Below are positions 18,818-26,213 of a DNA stretch of 36,581 nt, piece by piece (positions within the stretch are counted from its first letter, which is position 1; each line of letters opens with the position of its first letter). Made by a program: the position numbers and the translations under genes. The DNA is from Candidatus Melainabacteria bacterium RIFCSPLOWO2_02_FULL_35_15 (lineage in GTDB: Bacteria; Cyanobacteriota; Vampirovibrionia; 2-02-FULL-35-15). Below the pieces are notes generated by a model. The model had not been told where the DNA came from, did not search any database, and saw only the letters and a list, made by a program, of their open reading frames with translations. The stretch lies in assembly GCA_001784585.1 (NCBI GenBank), contig MFRN01000021.1, positions 1 through 36,581 on the forward strand. Direction: 5' to 3'.

Positions 18818-18821
18818 TTTT
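18783..18821 (+). terminator. Ancestral groEL terminator copy
   Basis: The same 16-bp stem and 3-nt loop as at 9375-9409, here followed by a longer T-run (TTTT beyond the repeat), the classical form for plus-strand transcription. It now insulates the island from the gene at 18915. Confidence 0.75.
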
Positions 18822-18914
18822 CCAATATTAAAAAAAATTAATGTGATCTTTTAACTTAGGGTTAACTCTTTACCTTTATATTCCCTTTAACCGCATTAGA
18901 CAAGGAGGCTTCCA

Positions 18915-19205
18915 GTGACTACTTCATTTGAGCAAATACAAAAATCTTATATAAGCGATCTTACAAGTAATTTACCTAAGCTTGAGAAAAAAGCATCTGA
19001 AGCCATTAAATCATTTGCTGAACTTGTAGATGAATTAAATAAGGTAAGCCAGCTTAGTAATGGAACTCCTGTAAAAGATCAATTAAAAGACTTAACAGCA
19101 AACATGAATAACACACAGGTATTCTTTACGAGAATGCTTGCCGAACAGCTAGGGGTTATGCACAATATAGTTAACGGTGACGAATCTAAGCAAGAAGCTG
19201 TATAA
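18915..19205 (+). CDS. Small helical (coiled-coil) protein of unknown function
   Basis: 96 residues starting at a GTG with an excellent ribosome-binding site (AAGGAGG, 6 nt upstream). The sequence is almost entirely helical with heptad-like hydrophobic spacing (LPKLEKKASEAIKSFAELVD, then QLKDLTANMNNTQVFFTRML). It has no signal peptide, membrane helix or cysteine. The ending LGVMHNIVNGDESKQEAV is polar. I do not recognise a family; a phasin-like or scaffold role is conceivable but unsupported. It lies 23 bp before coaD on the same strand and was probably the direct downstream neighbour of groEL before the island entered. Confidence 0.7.
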   Translation: MTTSFEQIQKSYISDLTSNLPKLEKKASEAIKSFAELVDELNKVSQLSNGTPVKDQLKDLTANMNNTQVFFTRMLAEQLGVMHNIVNGDESKQEAV

Positions 19206-19228
19206 GATTTTATGATATATTAAAAGGC

Positions 19229-19711
19229 ATGAAAGTACTTTACCCAGGTAGTTTTGATCCTATTACGAATGGTCATGTAGATGTAATTAAAAGAATAGCA
19301 AAGTTATTTGATGAGGTTATTGTAGCAGTATTAAATAATCAGTCAAAAGAAGAATTTATCCCGCTTGAGGACAGATTAAGGCTTGTAAAAGAAGCTATTG
19401 AAAATATAAAAAATGTATCTGTAGAAAGTTTTAGTGGACTGACTGTAAAATACGCAAAATCAAGAAATGCAAATGTAATTGTTCGTGGGTTAAGGGCCCC
19501 GTCCGATTTTGAATATGAATTGGAAATGTCTCAAATTAATTACTTTCTTTCAAATGGACTTGAAACCTTATTTATTATGACGAACCCTAAATATTCATTT
19601 ATCAGGTCGAGCAGGGTTAAAGAACTGGTTAATCTCGGGGGGGAAGTAAAGGAATTAGTGCCTAATGTGGTTTTTAAGTATCTATACCAAAAAATGCCTT
19701 TAAAAAAATAA
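19229..19711 (+). CDS. coaD: Pantetheine-phosphate adenylyltransferase
   Basis: 160 residues, the standard length. CoaD transfers AMP from ATP to 4'-phosphopantetheine, making dephospho-CoA, the penultimate step of coenzyme A synthesis. Motifs: YPGSFDPITNGH (the T/HxGH nucleotidyl-transferase site at 13-16), PLEDRLRLVKEAI, the substrate strand ANVIVRGLRAPSDFEYELEM, and the C-terminal YSFIRSSRVKEL, the equivalent of the usual ISSxxVKE motif. The start has only a weak AAAAGG close to the ATG. It lies between the small helical protein and the coiled-coil gene on the same strand. CoA supply fits with the acpP-fabF genes elsewhere in the window but is a housekeeping function. Confidence 0.96.
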   Translation: MKVLYPGSFDPITNGHVDVIKRIAKLFDEVIVAVLNNQSKEEFIPLEDRLRLVKEAIENIKNVSVESFSGLTVKYAKSRNANVIVRGLRAPSDFEYELEMSQINYFLSNGLETLFIMTNPKYSFIRSSRVKELVNLGGEVKELVPNVVFKYLYQKMPLKK

Positions 19712-19728
19712 ACCCAAAAGTGTATAAT
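19700..19728 (+). promoter_or_regulatory. Candidate promoter of the coiled-coil gene
   Basis: TTAAAA (19700-19705, in the last codons of coaD) and TATAAT (19723-19728) are 17 bp apart. The -10 box is perfect and the -35 box is poor. It would give a leader of about 90 nt before the ATG at 19825. Confidence 0.4.
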
Positions 19729-19824
19729 TATTCGTCAGATACTGTAATAATTAAGGGATGGAAAATAAATAAGCAAAAAATATTCTTAATGGAAGAATAT
19801 TTTGAGCGTTGAAAGAGAAGAAGA

Positions 19825-20433
19825 ATGAGCATATATAAATTAATTGATCGCTTAGGATTAGTGGTAGAAGAATCACCATCAGTTCCATGGAGTTCTTATA
19901 AGTTAGTAAACATTGAAAAATTTTATGATCAGCTTGAACTTGTTATGTCAAAACTCCCGCAGGAAATTAAAGATGCTACTTCCATATTAAGTCAAAAAGA
20001 AGAAATAATCAGTCAAGCCCAATCCAAAGCAGAAAAAGTTTTAAAAGAAGCCCAGAAACAATCTGACGAATTAATGGAAAATACCCAGTACAAAGTAGAC
20101 AAGATGGTAAAAGATTCAGAAATTCTAAAGAAGATTGAACAGGAAGCAGAGAAAATAAAAAGATCAATCTTGCAGGAAGCTGAAGAAATAAGACTTAGAG
20201 CACTCAAAGAATCTGAAGAAATGAGAAATAAAGCATATGAAGAATCAGAAAGCACCAGAGTCGGTGCTGATAATTATGCTGAAAGTATCTTAACCAGTCT
20301 GGATCAAGACCTGACAAATGCTCTGTCCATAATCCGAAATGGACAAAAACATATTTCCTCTTCAAAATCAAATTCAAACAGGTTCCAGAGTACACAATCT
20401 AACGGCAGAGACAAAGAGGCTGCTATTTTATAG
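19825..20433 (+). CDS. DivIVA/Cdv3-like coiled-coil protein
   Basis: 202 residues. A short N-terminal globular part (1-60, with VPWSSYKLVNIEKFYDQLEL, resembling the start of DivIVA-type proteins in which a small domain precedes the coil) is followed by a long charged coiled coil (about 65-150) with repeated A-E-K and E-E-I-R patterns (AQSKAEKVLKEAQKQSDEL and similar). The C-terminus is disordered and Ser/Asn-rich. DivIVA-like proteins position division or polar growth machinery, and cyanobacterial relatives carry a divergent member; ATP-synthase-b-like coil similarity could mislead. It is adjacent to coaD and convergent with nadK/aroF; its TAG at 20431-20433 overlapped the ancestral nadK tail. 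Confidence 0.5.
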   Translation: MSIYKLIDRLGLVVEESPSVPWSSYKLVNIEKFYDQLELVMSKLPQEIKDATSILSQKEEIISQAQSKAEKVLKEAQKQSDELMENTQYKVDKMVKDSEILKKIEQEAEKIKRSILQEAEEIRLRALKESEEMRNKAYEESESTRVGADNYAESILTSLDQDLTNALSIIRNGQKHISSSKSNSNRFQSTQSNGRDKEAAIL

Positions 20434-20438
20434 CGTAG

Positions 20439-20485
20439 TTCCCCAGTGAAATTTTTGTCTGACAGTCCAGTAAAAGTCACTTTCA
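20439..20485. repeat. 47-bp direct repeat, scar copy of the nadK 3' end
   Basis: Identical to 21696-21742. On the minus strand, in the nadK frame, it reads SDFYWTVRQKFHWG and then continues through TTL to a TAA at 20428-20430. That is the probable original C-terminus of nadK, now cut off from the gene by the aroF insert. Confidence 0.9.
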
Positions 20486-21695
20486 CGCAACTTTAAAAAC
20501 GAGATGAACAAAACGGTCTAATTCCCTAGAGGATTGAGCTTTAGGGCCTACAACAAGTTAACAAAACTAAAATTCTCATTTTGTTTCCATTTGTGTCCGA
20601 TTATTTATCACATTTGGTATTACTTACTTAATGCTATAAGCATTGCTTTATGAGCAGATAAAATTAGCTTTTCAGTTGTCTTCCATCCAATACACTTGTC
20701 AGTTATTGAAACTCCATAAAAAAGCTCTTTCTTTCTTCTGCTTATGACTTGATTTCCCGGACTCAAGTTACTCTCAAGCATAATGCCTTTAATATTGTAT
20801 TTCCCATGTAGCCTTCTTTTAAGCACATAGTTAAAAACTACTGATTGTTTCTTGTGATCCTTATCTGAATTTTCATGAGAACAATCAATCATAATTGCTG
20901 CAGGTAAATCATGTTGTCTTAGTAAATGATTTGTCTTCTTGAGATCTTCTTCATAGTAGTTGGGTCTCCCTTGTCCACCGCGTAGAACTATGTGTCCTAA
21001 TTTATTGCCATCAGTATGTATAACTGAAGGCTCTCCATTAAGATTAATCCCGAGAAAACTTTGCGGGTTACGTGCAGAAATAATTGCATTAATTGCAATT
21101 TGTAAATCACCATCTGTACCATTTTTAAAACCAACTGGCATTGAAAGCCCGCTTGCCATTTCTCTATGGGTTTGCGATTCAATAGTTCGTGCACCAATTG
21201 CAACCCAACTAACTAAATCTGCAAGGTATTGTGGAATAATTGGTTCTAAAAATTCTGTTGCTACTGGAAGTCCTAATTTGTTTATAGCTAAGAGTAATTT
21301 CCTGGCTCTTATTAAACCTTTATTCATGTCATTGGACCCGTCAAGTGCTGGATCATTAATGAGTCCTTTCCAACCAATTGTAGTCCTTGGTTTTTCAAAA
21401 TAAACTCTCATGGCAATAAATGTTGTTGCTCTTACTTTCTCTGAAAGCTTGTTTAACTTAACTGCATACTCATAAGCTGCTTCTGTATCGTGAATTGAAC
21501 AAGGCCCAGCAATTAGTAAGAGTCTTTTGTCACGGCTATTTAAAATATTGGTGATTATTTGCCTGGATTTAAGTACAGTATTTGCTTGCTGCCTATCAAT
21601 TGAGAATTCTTCCCTTAGTTGGCGTGGGGTCAGGATTGGTAAAAATGCTTTTATGTTTAAGTTATCAAGTTTTTGCATTTTTTATTTTGCCAGTA
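20486..21695. mobile_element. 1.2-kb inserted segment carrying the DAHP synthase gene
   Basis: The segment lies between two identical 47-bp copies of the nadK tail (repeat unit 1257 bp). It contains one complete gene (DAHP synthase), about 130 bp of non-coding DNA on the left, and the new last codons of nadK on the right. No recombinase gene is present. The structure is the same as that of the large island next to groEL, only smaller. Confidence 0.65.
20620..21678 (-). CDS. aroF: 3-deoxy-7-phosphoheptulonate synthase (DAHP synthase, type I-alpha)
   Basis: 352 residues. It condenses phosphoenolpyruvate and erythrose 4-phosphate to DAHP, the first step of the shikimate pathway leading to aromatic amino acids and chorismate. 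Seen: LTPRQLREEF (N-terminal arm), LLIAGPCSIHD at about 54-64, RVYFEKPRTTIGWKGLINDP, IGARTIESQTHREMASGL, GFKNGTDG and IMIDCSHENSDKDHKKQ. This is the AroF/G/H class typical of gamma-proteobacteria, usually feedback-regulated by an aromatic amino acid. I use aroF as a family symbol; the effector cannot be told. The ATG is 3 bp after the nadK stop with no good ribosome-binding site. The gene lies in a segment flanked by duplicated nadK ends, a sign of acquisition. Confidence 0.9.
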   Translation of the reverse strand: MQKLDNLNIKAFLPILTPRQLREEFSIDRQQANTVLKSRQIITNILNSRDKRLLLIAGPCSIHDTEAAYEYAVKLNKLSEKVRATTFIAMRVYFEKPRTTIGWKGLINDPALDGSNDMNKGLIRARKLLLAINKLGLPVATEFLEPIIPQYLADLVSWVAIGARTIESQTHREMASGLSMPVGFKNGTDGDLQIAINAIISARNPQSFLGINLNGEPSVIHTDGNKLGHIVLRGGQGRPNYYEEDLKKTNHLLRQHDLPAAIMIDCSHENSDKDHKKQSVVFNYVLKRRLHGKYNIKGIMLESNLSPGNQVISRRKKELFYGVSITDKCIGWKTTEKLILSAHKAMLIALSK

Positions 21696-22578
21696 TTCCC
21701 CAGTGAAATTTTTGTCTGACAGTCCAGTAAAAGTCACTTTCATCTCCAAGTAATCTGATTAATTTTGCAGTATGGGCTGCACGACTGATTCTGATTTTAT
21801 CTCCTTTTTGAACAGAGAGATTCTCCTGTCCATCAAGCTGAAGTATTGTACCATCGTGCGGCCGGTTAAATGTAATTGTAATTATCCTGCTGTCTGCTAC
21901 AATGTGCGGCCTGCTGGTTAAGCTATGTGCACAAATCGGGACTATTTCAACCCCTCTTATCTCAGGATCCATAACTGCACCACCTGCAGAAAGTGCATAG
22001 GCAGTGGATCCTGTAGGAGTAGAAATTATAAGTCCATCAGCTATATAATCAGCAACAGGTTTTTCATCTACATTTAATGTCATATGGATCATTCTATGAC
22101 TTGTACCCCTGCTAACTATAATGTCATTTAAAGCAAATAAAGGTCCCTGCTCATTTTGCAGGTGATCAGAACTTAAAATATATCCACACAACATTGCACG
22201 GTCTTCAATCCTGTACTCTTTCTTTAAAACCTTTTCAACCAGCTCTAAAATATTCCCACCTCTGCCTTCACTTAAAAAACCAAGATGCCCGGTATTTATT
22301 CCAAACATTGGAATCCCTTTTGGAGCAAGGATTCTGCTGGTTCCTAAAAGAGTTCCATCTCCACCAAGAACAATTGAAAAATCAAGAGGCTCTGACAAAA
22401 ATTCCCAGTCTCTTTTTTCATTTCCAGTACGTCCGCGCCAGGTACTGATTCCCTTTTCATGCAAAAATTTTTCAAGCTTTTCAACTATCTCCAGATTTTC
22501 CTGGCGGCTTGCATTGTAAATTATTCCGATTTTTTGTTTCATTTCTTTTTTAAACGCTGCTTCTGCTGAACTTTGCAT
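21682..22578 (-). CDS. nadK: NAD kinase
   Basis: 298 residues. It phosphorylates NAD to NADP with ATP or polyphosphate. The catalytic GGDGT is at 72-76 (VLGGDGTLLG), followed by INTGHLGFLSE, ALNDIIVSRG, DGLIISTPTGSTAYALSAGG and RPIVPICAHSL-like VPICAHSLTSRP, all family hallmarks. The ATG at 22578 overlaps tlyA by 29 bp and has GAGGAGG just 3 nt upstream. A second ATG at 22540-22542 (MKQKIGII) gives the more typical N-terminus but lacks a ribosome-binding site. The C-terminal residues ILAK come from the aroF insert; the older tail (TTL) survives in the scar at 20428-20485. The active site is unaffected. Confidence 0.94.
   Translation of the reverse strand: MQSSAEAAFKKEMKQKIGIIYNASRQENLEIVEKLEKFLHEKGISTWRGRTGNEKRDWEFLSEPLDFSIVLGGDGTLLGTSRILAPKGIPMFGINTGHLGFLSEGRGGNILELVEKVLKKEYRIEDRAMLCGYILSSDHLQNEQGPLFALNDIIVSRGTSHRMIHMTLNVDEKPVADYIADGLIISTPTGSTAYALSAGGAVMDPEIRGVEIVPICAHSLTSRPHIVADSRIITITFNRPHDGTILQLDGQENLSVQKGDKIRISRAAHTAKLIRLLGDESDFYWTVRQKFHWGILAK
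21696..21742. repeat. 47-bp direct repeat, functional copy inside nadK
   Basis: Identical to 20439-20485; the match ends at 21695 (A versus G) and 21743 (T versus C). It encodes the last common residues of NAD kinase (DFYWTVRQKFHWG). It defines the right border of the aroF-carrying insert. Confidence 0.9.
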
Positions 22579-23398
22579 GAGCCTCCTCTATTACATGGCG
22601 AATAGTCTCTTCGGTAACATGCTCTGCATCCTCTTCATTAAAAGTAAGATCAAACCAGAATTCTATATTACCAGCAGAACCTGTAATTGGTGAATAAGTA
22701 ACTCCTCTCACAAACAGTCCAAGGTTTGAAATATTCTCAGCATAACCCAAGAGCAATGCTTCATGAATGGATTTATCCTTAATAATGCCCTTTTTACCAA
22801 CTTCACTTTTCAGAGCTTCAAACTGTGGTTTAAATAAAGTCAAAATATGTGTTTCACTGCCTGTTTCTACAAGATCAATTACTGGTTTAAAAACTTTTGA
22901 CAATGAAATAAATGACAGATCAACTGTACAAACAGTAGCTTTTGAATCATCTTTTTTATAAACTTTTTCAGGCATTAAATATCTGATATTTGTTCTTTCA
23001 AATAAAACTACTCTTGGATCTTTTCTCAGTCCCCAGTCAAACTGTCCGTAACCTACATCTACTGCGTAAACTTTTTTTGCACCGCGCTTTAAAAGACAAT
23101 CAGTAAACCCGCCTATTGAAGTACCGATATCCAGACATATCTTATCCATTACACTTATTTCAAAATAACCAAGTGCACCTTCCAGTTTTATTCCGCCACG
23201 GCCTACATATGGGTTTGTAGTAAAGAGAACTGTAATATTACTTTTTAAATCTACAAATGTTCCTGGTTTGGTAATTTTTTCCTTGTCTATTAAAATCGCT
23301 CCCTGAATAATGGCTGAGCGAGCTTGCTCACGGGAAGGAAACAACTGCTTTTCAAGGAGCAGAGTATCAAGCCGCATTTTTGTTTTTTTAGAGGGCAT
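22550..23398 (-). CDS. tlyA: TlyA-family rRNA methyltransferase/hemolysin (S4-FtsJ)
   Basis: 282 residues. An N-terminal S4 RNA-binding domain (about 8-70: RLDTLLLEKQLFPSREQARS, then AIIQGAILID) is followed by an FtsJ-like methyltransferase domain. YVGRGGIKLEGAL leads into the SAM motif CLDIGTSIGGFTDCLLKRGA, then YAVDVGYGQ, CTVDLSFISL and ILTLFKPQFE, which provide the K-D-K-E catalytic set of this family. TlyA 2'-O-methylates 16S and 23S rRNA at the subunit interface; the older hemolysin name comes from pore-forming activity reported for some members. It overlaps nadK by 29 bp, a common gene pair (tlyA-nadK) in bacteria, so cotranscription is likely. Confidence 0.92.
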   Translation of the reverse strand: MPSKKTKMRLDTLLLEKQLFPSREQARSAIIQGAILIDKEKITKPGTFVDLKSNITVLFTTNPYVGRGGIKLEGALGYFEISVMDKICLDIGTSIGGFTDCLLKRGAKKVYAVDVGYGQFDWGLRKDPRVVLFERTNIRYLMPEKVYKKDDSKATVCTVDLSFISLSKVFKPVIDLVETGSETHILTLFKPQFEALKSEVGKKGIIKDKSIHEALLLGYAENISNLGLFVRGVTYSPITGSAGNIEFWFDLTFNEEDAEHVTEETIRHVIEEAHAKFSRSSV

Positions 23399-23427
23399 AA
23401 AAAAATCATCAATTTGAAAGCAGGATC

Positions 23428-24483
23428 TTATGGGTTATTTCCTGAAAGAATTTCATCAATAAAAATATTATTATCCAGAAAGAAATTTATGCTTTCAACA
23501 GCGTCATTTATTTTATCATCAGTTAACATATGCTCAAGAGTAATATTAATTGTTTCAGGATTAAAATCATATGTTTCTTTACTGGTTTCCACAGCTTTTC
23601 GTATTAGCAATAAAGCTAACGCAGGATTTTTTTCTCTAAGTATAACAACTGTATTTTCTACCACAGGCTTGTGAATATAGCCCTTCTCTTTATTACCAAG
23701 GTCAAGAGCTTTTATTAAAATCCTGGCAGATAATTCTGGATTTTGCTTTCTTGTTTTTATTACAGCAATTTCAATTGTTTTTAAACTAAAACTTTTATCA
23801 AGCATTTCCTCAAGAAGTTCACTGGACTCATGGTTGAAACCAGCCTTACTAAGTCTTACTACGCATCTTTGTATATATCCTCTGCTAAATTGATGATCCA
23901 GGGCGTGCAATTGTTTTAGTAAATAGATTGCTTTCTGAGGATTCTCTCTCAGCATCCTATTAAGAGTAATTTCAATTGTTTCAGAATTTATATTGTAAAC
24001 AACATGTCTTCTTTTTGCATTTAATTTTGCACTTAATGTTAAGTCTGCTGTTTCTTCCAGGTAATTGTCTCTTAATTTGACTATTGAAACCTCTATGGTA
24101 TCTGTGTTTATAGAGTAATCATTATCCAGTAATGTAGACAGTAATTTTAAGGATAATAATGGCTCTGCATCCCTAAGGTTAATGACAATTTTTTGAGCAA
24201 TAGTATCATTTAATTTTATCTTTCTTTCACAGTATTTTAAAATCAAATCATTAGCTATTACAAATGCTTCATTACTGTTATTTGTTGCTGCAAGTGACCA
24301 AAGAGTGTTATCGCCCAAAGACGATGAAACATCCTTTCCTTCCTCAAGTGCATTAATAATAAGAGAAGCTGCTGCCTCAGCCATATTGCGCGCAAGCAGA
24401 CTGTTTACCATAGTAGTTAAATCGCCTGTAAATCTTATTACCGGCTTCTGTACAGTGACAGGTAAAGTTCTTAAAACAACCAT
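23428..24483 (-). CDS. Alpha-solenoid repeat protein of unknown function
   Basis: 351 residues, no signal peptide or membrane helix. From about residue 85 on it is built of repeats of roughly 35-39 residues, each opening with a TIE(I/V)(T/A/S) strand-like or helix-start element: TIEVSIVKLRDN, TIEITLNRMLREN, TIEIAVIKTRKQN, VENTVVILREKN and TINITLEHMLTD, each followed by a leucine-rich helix such as PQKAIYLLKQLHALD. The paired helices suggest a PPR/TPR/HEAT-like superhelix for binding protein or RNA. I do not recognise a named family. AAAGGA 7 nt upstream supports the ATG. It is codirectional with tlyA-nadK, 30 bp upstream of tlyA, and may be cotranscribed with them. Confidence 0.7.
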   Translation of the reverse strand: MVVLRTLPVTVQKPVIRFTGDLTTMVNSLLARNMAEAAASLIINALEEGKDVSSSLGDNTLWSLAATNNSNEAFVIANDLILKYCERKIKLNDTIAQKIVINLRDAEPLLSLKLLSTLLDNDYSINTDTIEVSIVKLRDNYLEETADLTLSAKLNAKRRHVVYNINSETIEITLNRMLRENPQKAIYLLKQLHALDHQFSRGYIQRCVVRLSKAGFNHESSELLEEMLDKSFSLKTIEIAVIKTRKQNPELSARILIKALDLGNKEKGYIHKPVVENTVVILREKNPALALLLIRKAVETSKETYDFNPETINITLEHMLTDDKINDAVESINFFLDNNIFIDEILSGNNP

Positions 24484-24578
24484 ATATAATTCCTTTACAC
24501 AAGCTTAAAACATTCTATGATAAATAAATCTCCATTACAATTAGTAATATAAAATTAACAAGGTTAATTCTGTACAAG

Positions 24579-25673
24579 CTAATTCCGTGAAATCACTTTA
24601 ATAATATTGTATTGCGTATCTCTCTGTGCTGCATCTCTGCCTGTTTTGTGAATAGCATGAATTATTTCTTTCATAGAGGTAGGACATGATGTGCCTGCTG
24701 CAGAGACTACATTTTCTTCAAGCATAGTACCGCCCATATCGTTTGCACCAAAAGCTAGTGCTATCTGTCCAATTTTTATTCCCTGAGTTACCCATGAAGA
24801 CTGAAAATTAATTACATTGTCTAAATAAATTCTGGAGACAGCAAGTGTGCGTAAATAATCAATGCTCGTAGAGACATTGCACGCAATATCTCTACCGAGG
24901 GAATTATTTTCTTTTTGAAAAGTCCATGGAATAAATGCTGTAAACCCGCAATACTTTTCCTGAAGTTGTCTTATTTTTTCCATATGTTCAAGTCTTTCTT
25001 CAAAAGTTTCCACATGACCAAACATCATTGTCGCTGTAGTTTTCAGACCTAGTCTGTGAGCTACTTCCATGACTTCAAGCCATCTGTCTGATTTTATTTT
25101 CAGTGGAGAAATAATGTCCCTTACTCTGTCGACTAATATTTCTGCACCACCTCCGGGAATAGAATCTAATCCTGCATTAATTAATCTTCTTAAAACAGTT
25201 TCAATATCAAGTTTTGACACATTGCAAACATGATCCACTTCAGAAGGTGAAAGTGCATGAAGAGTAATATCCGAGAAATCTGTTTTTAATCGTTTAAGAA
25301 GATCTTCATAATACTCGATTTTTAATTCCGGGTTATGTCCACCCTGTAATAAAAGCTGTGTACCACCAAGTTCCACAAGCTCTTTTGTTTTCTCATGAAT
25401 AATTTCGTACGAGTTTATATAAGTTCTTTTATCTCCCGGCCAAAATGCAAATGCACAAAAACGACATGCTGTAGTACAGGCATTTGTATAGTTTATATTC
25501 CTGTCTATTACAAATGTAACAGGCTCTGCATCCGGATGATGTTTTTTCCTTATCTGATCTGCCAGATCACCAAGCTCTAAGCAATCAGTATTTAAATAAA
25601 GATTAATTGCTTCTTCTGTTGTAATTCTTTTACCTGAAAGTTTATCTAAATTTGGTTTGGTTAAAAGCTGCAT
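24579..25673 (-). CDS. mqnC: Cyclic dehypoxanthine futalosine synthase (radical SAM)
   Basis: 364 residues. MqnC cyclises dehypoxanthine futalosine using a 5'-deoxyadenosyl radical, the third step of the futalosine route to menaquinone. Motifs: CTTACRFC (Cys66, 70, 73; the CX3CX2C cluster) in NYTNACTTACRFCAFAFWPG, LLQGGHNPELKIEYYEDLL, SPSEVDHV, LINAGLDSIPGGGAEILV, TATMMFGHVETFEER, FIPWTFQKENNSLGR and FGANDMGGTMLEENVV, all typical of MqnC and close to MqnE/CofH. None of the other mqn genes are in this window. A promoter lies only 7 nt from the ATG, so its mRNA is probably leaderless. It implies menaquinone-based respiration or electron transfer. Confidence 0.93.
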   Translation of the reverse strand: MQLLTKPNLDKLSGKRITTEEAINLYLNTDCLELGDLADQIRKKHHPDAEPVTFVIDRNINYTNACTTACRFCAFAFWPGDKRTYINSYEIIHEKTKELVELGGTQLLLQGGHNPELKIEYYEDLLKRLKTDFSDITLHALSPSEVDHVCNVSKLDIETVLRRLINAGLDSIPGGGAEILVDRVRDIISPLKIKSDRWLEVMEVAHRLGLKTTATMMFGHVETFEERLEHMEKIRQLQEKYCGFTAFIPWTFQKENNSLGRDIACNVSTSIDYLRTLAVSRIYLDNVINFQSSWVTQGIKIGQIALAFGANDMGGTMLEENVVSAAGTSCPTSMKEIIHAIHKTGRDAAQRDTQYNIIKVISRN

Positions 25674-25679
25674 GAGACT

Positions 25680-25707
25680 ATTATAAGCCGTATGTTTTAA
25701 ACTGCAA
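25680..25707 (-). promoter_or_regulatory. mqnC promoter with -10 box 6 nt from the start codon
   Basis: On the minus strand, TTGCAG (25702-25707) and a perfect TATAAT (25680-25685) have a 16-bp spacer. The ATG at 25671-25673 begins 7 bases after the -10 box, about where transcription should begin. There is no ribosome-binding site between them, so translation is probably from a leaderless message. Confidence 0.55.
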
Positions 25708-25730
25708 AAAAAATTAACCGAATAATCAGC

Positions 25731-26213
25731 TCATAGCTTAACGTATAATTTTCCAAGCCTGTGCTTAAATTCTTTCTGAAGACTGTCCTGGAGTGGGGCT
25801 ATAACATCTTCTCCTTTGTCTATTTTGTCAAGTATTTTCTTTTCAAGCTCATGCTTAAGTATTAACTCCTGGGAAATAATCTTATGCGGAGATGATATTT
25901 TAAAAATATTCAGAGATTCTCCCCACAGATTTAATACTATAGTTAACGGGAGTAATCTCTGTTCATCATGAACAAAAGCCAGATCTTTTGTCACCTGCCA
26001 AAGTGCCAGTTTTGGATCTTTAAATGTAAAGAGTGTAGCAATATCTCCGGATAATTCTTGAATAATTCTTTCTATTTCAGTCCTGTCAATTTCCAGAATA
26101 GTGACATCTGTGCCGATTCTTTTTTGAAGTTTATATGGAGCTTCATCACGAAGTTTATAAAACAAACTGTCATCTTTAACAAGCCAGCCTTTCAGCAAGC
26201 CTCTTGGAATCAT
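25731..26213 (-). CDS. Conserved-looking protein of unknown function
   Basis: 160 residues, cytoplasmic, no signal or membrane segment. It begins MIPRGLLKGWLVKDDSLFYK and includes DVTILEIDRTEIERIIQELS, a polar middle part (ATLFTFKDPKLALWQVTKDL) and a charged helical C-terminus (KILDKIDKGEDVIAPLQDSL). I do not recognise the family. Its start overlaps the end of the upstream gene by 38 bp in another frame, which indicates translational coupling and a shared task with that equally unknown protein. It ends 57 bp before mqnC on the same strand, but mqnC has its own promoter. Confidence 0.55.
   Translation of the reverse strand: MIPRGLLKGWLVKDDSLFYKLRDEAPYKLQKRIGTDVTILEIDRTEIERIIQELSGDIATLFTFKDPKLALWQVTKDLAFVHDEQRLLPLTIVLNLWGESLNIFKISSPHKIISQELILKHELEKKILDKIDKGEDVIAPLQDSLQKEFKHRLGKLYVKL

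Noticed and set aside
20304-20486. 60-codon minus-strand frame over the nadK scar
   Set aside because: It is in a different frame from the old nadK tail and runs antisense to the coiled-coil gene; the scar has no independent coding value.
20524-20546. Hairpin CCCTAGAG/CTTTAGGG as a terminator for the DAHP synthase gene
   Set aside because: One mismatch in a short stem and no T-run after it on the minus strand; too weak to call.
20960-21403. 147-codon plus-strand frame opposite the DAHP synthase gene
   Set aside because: Antisense to conserved codons, no ribosome-binding site, and Pro/Ser-rich shadow composition.
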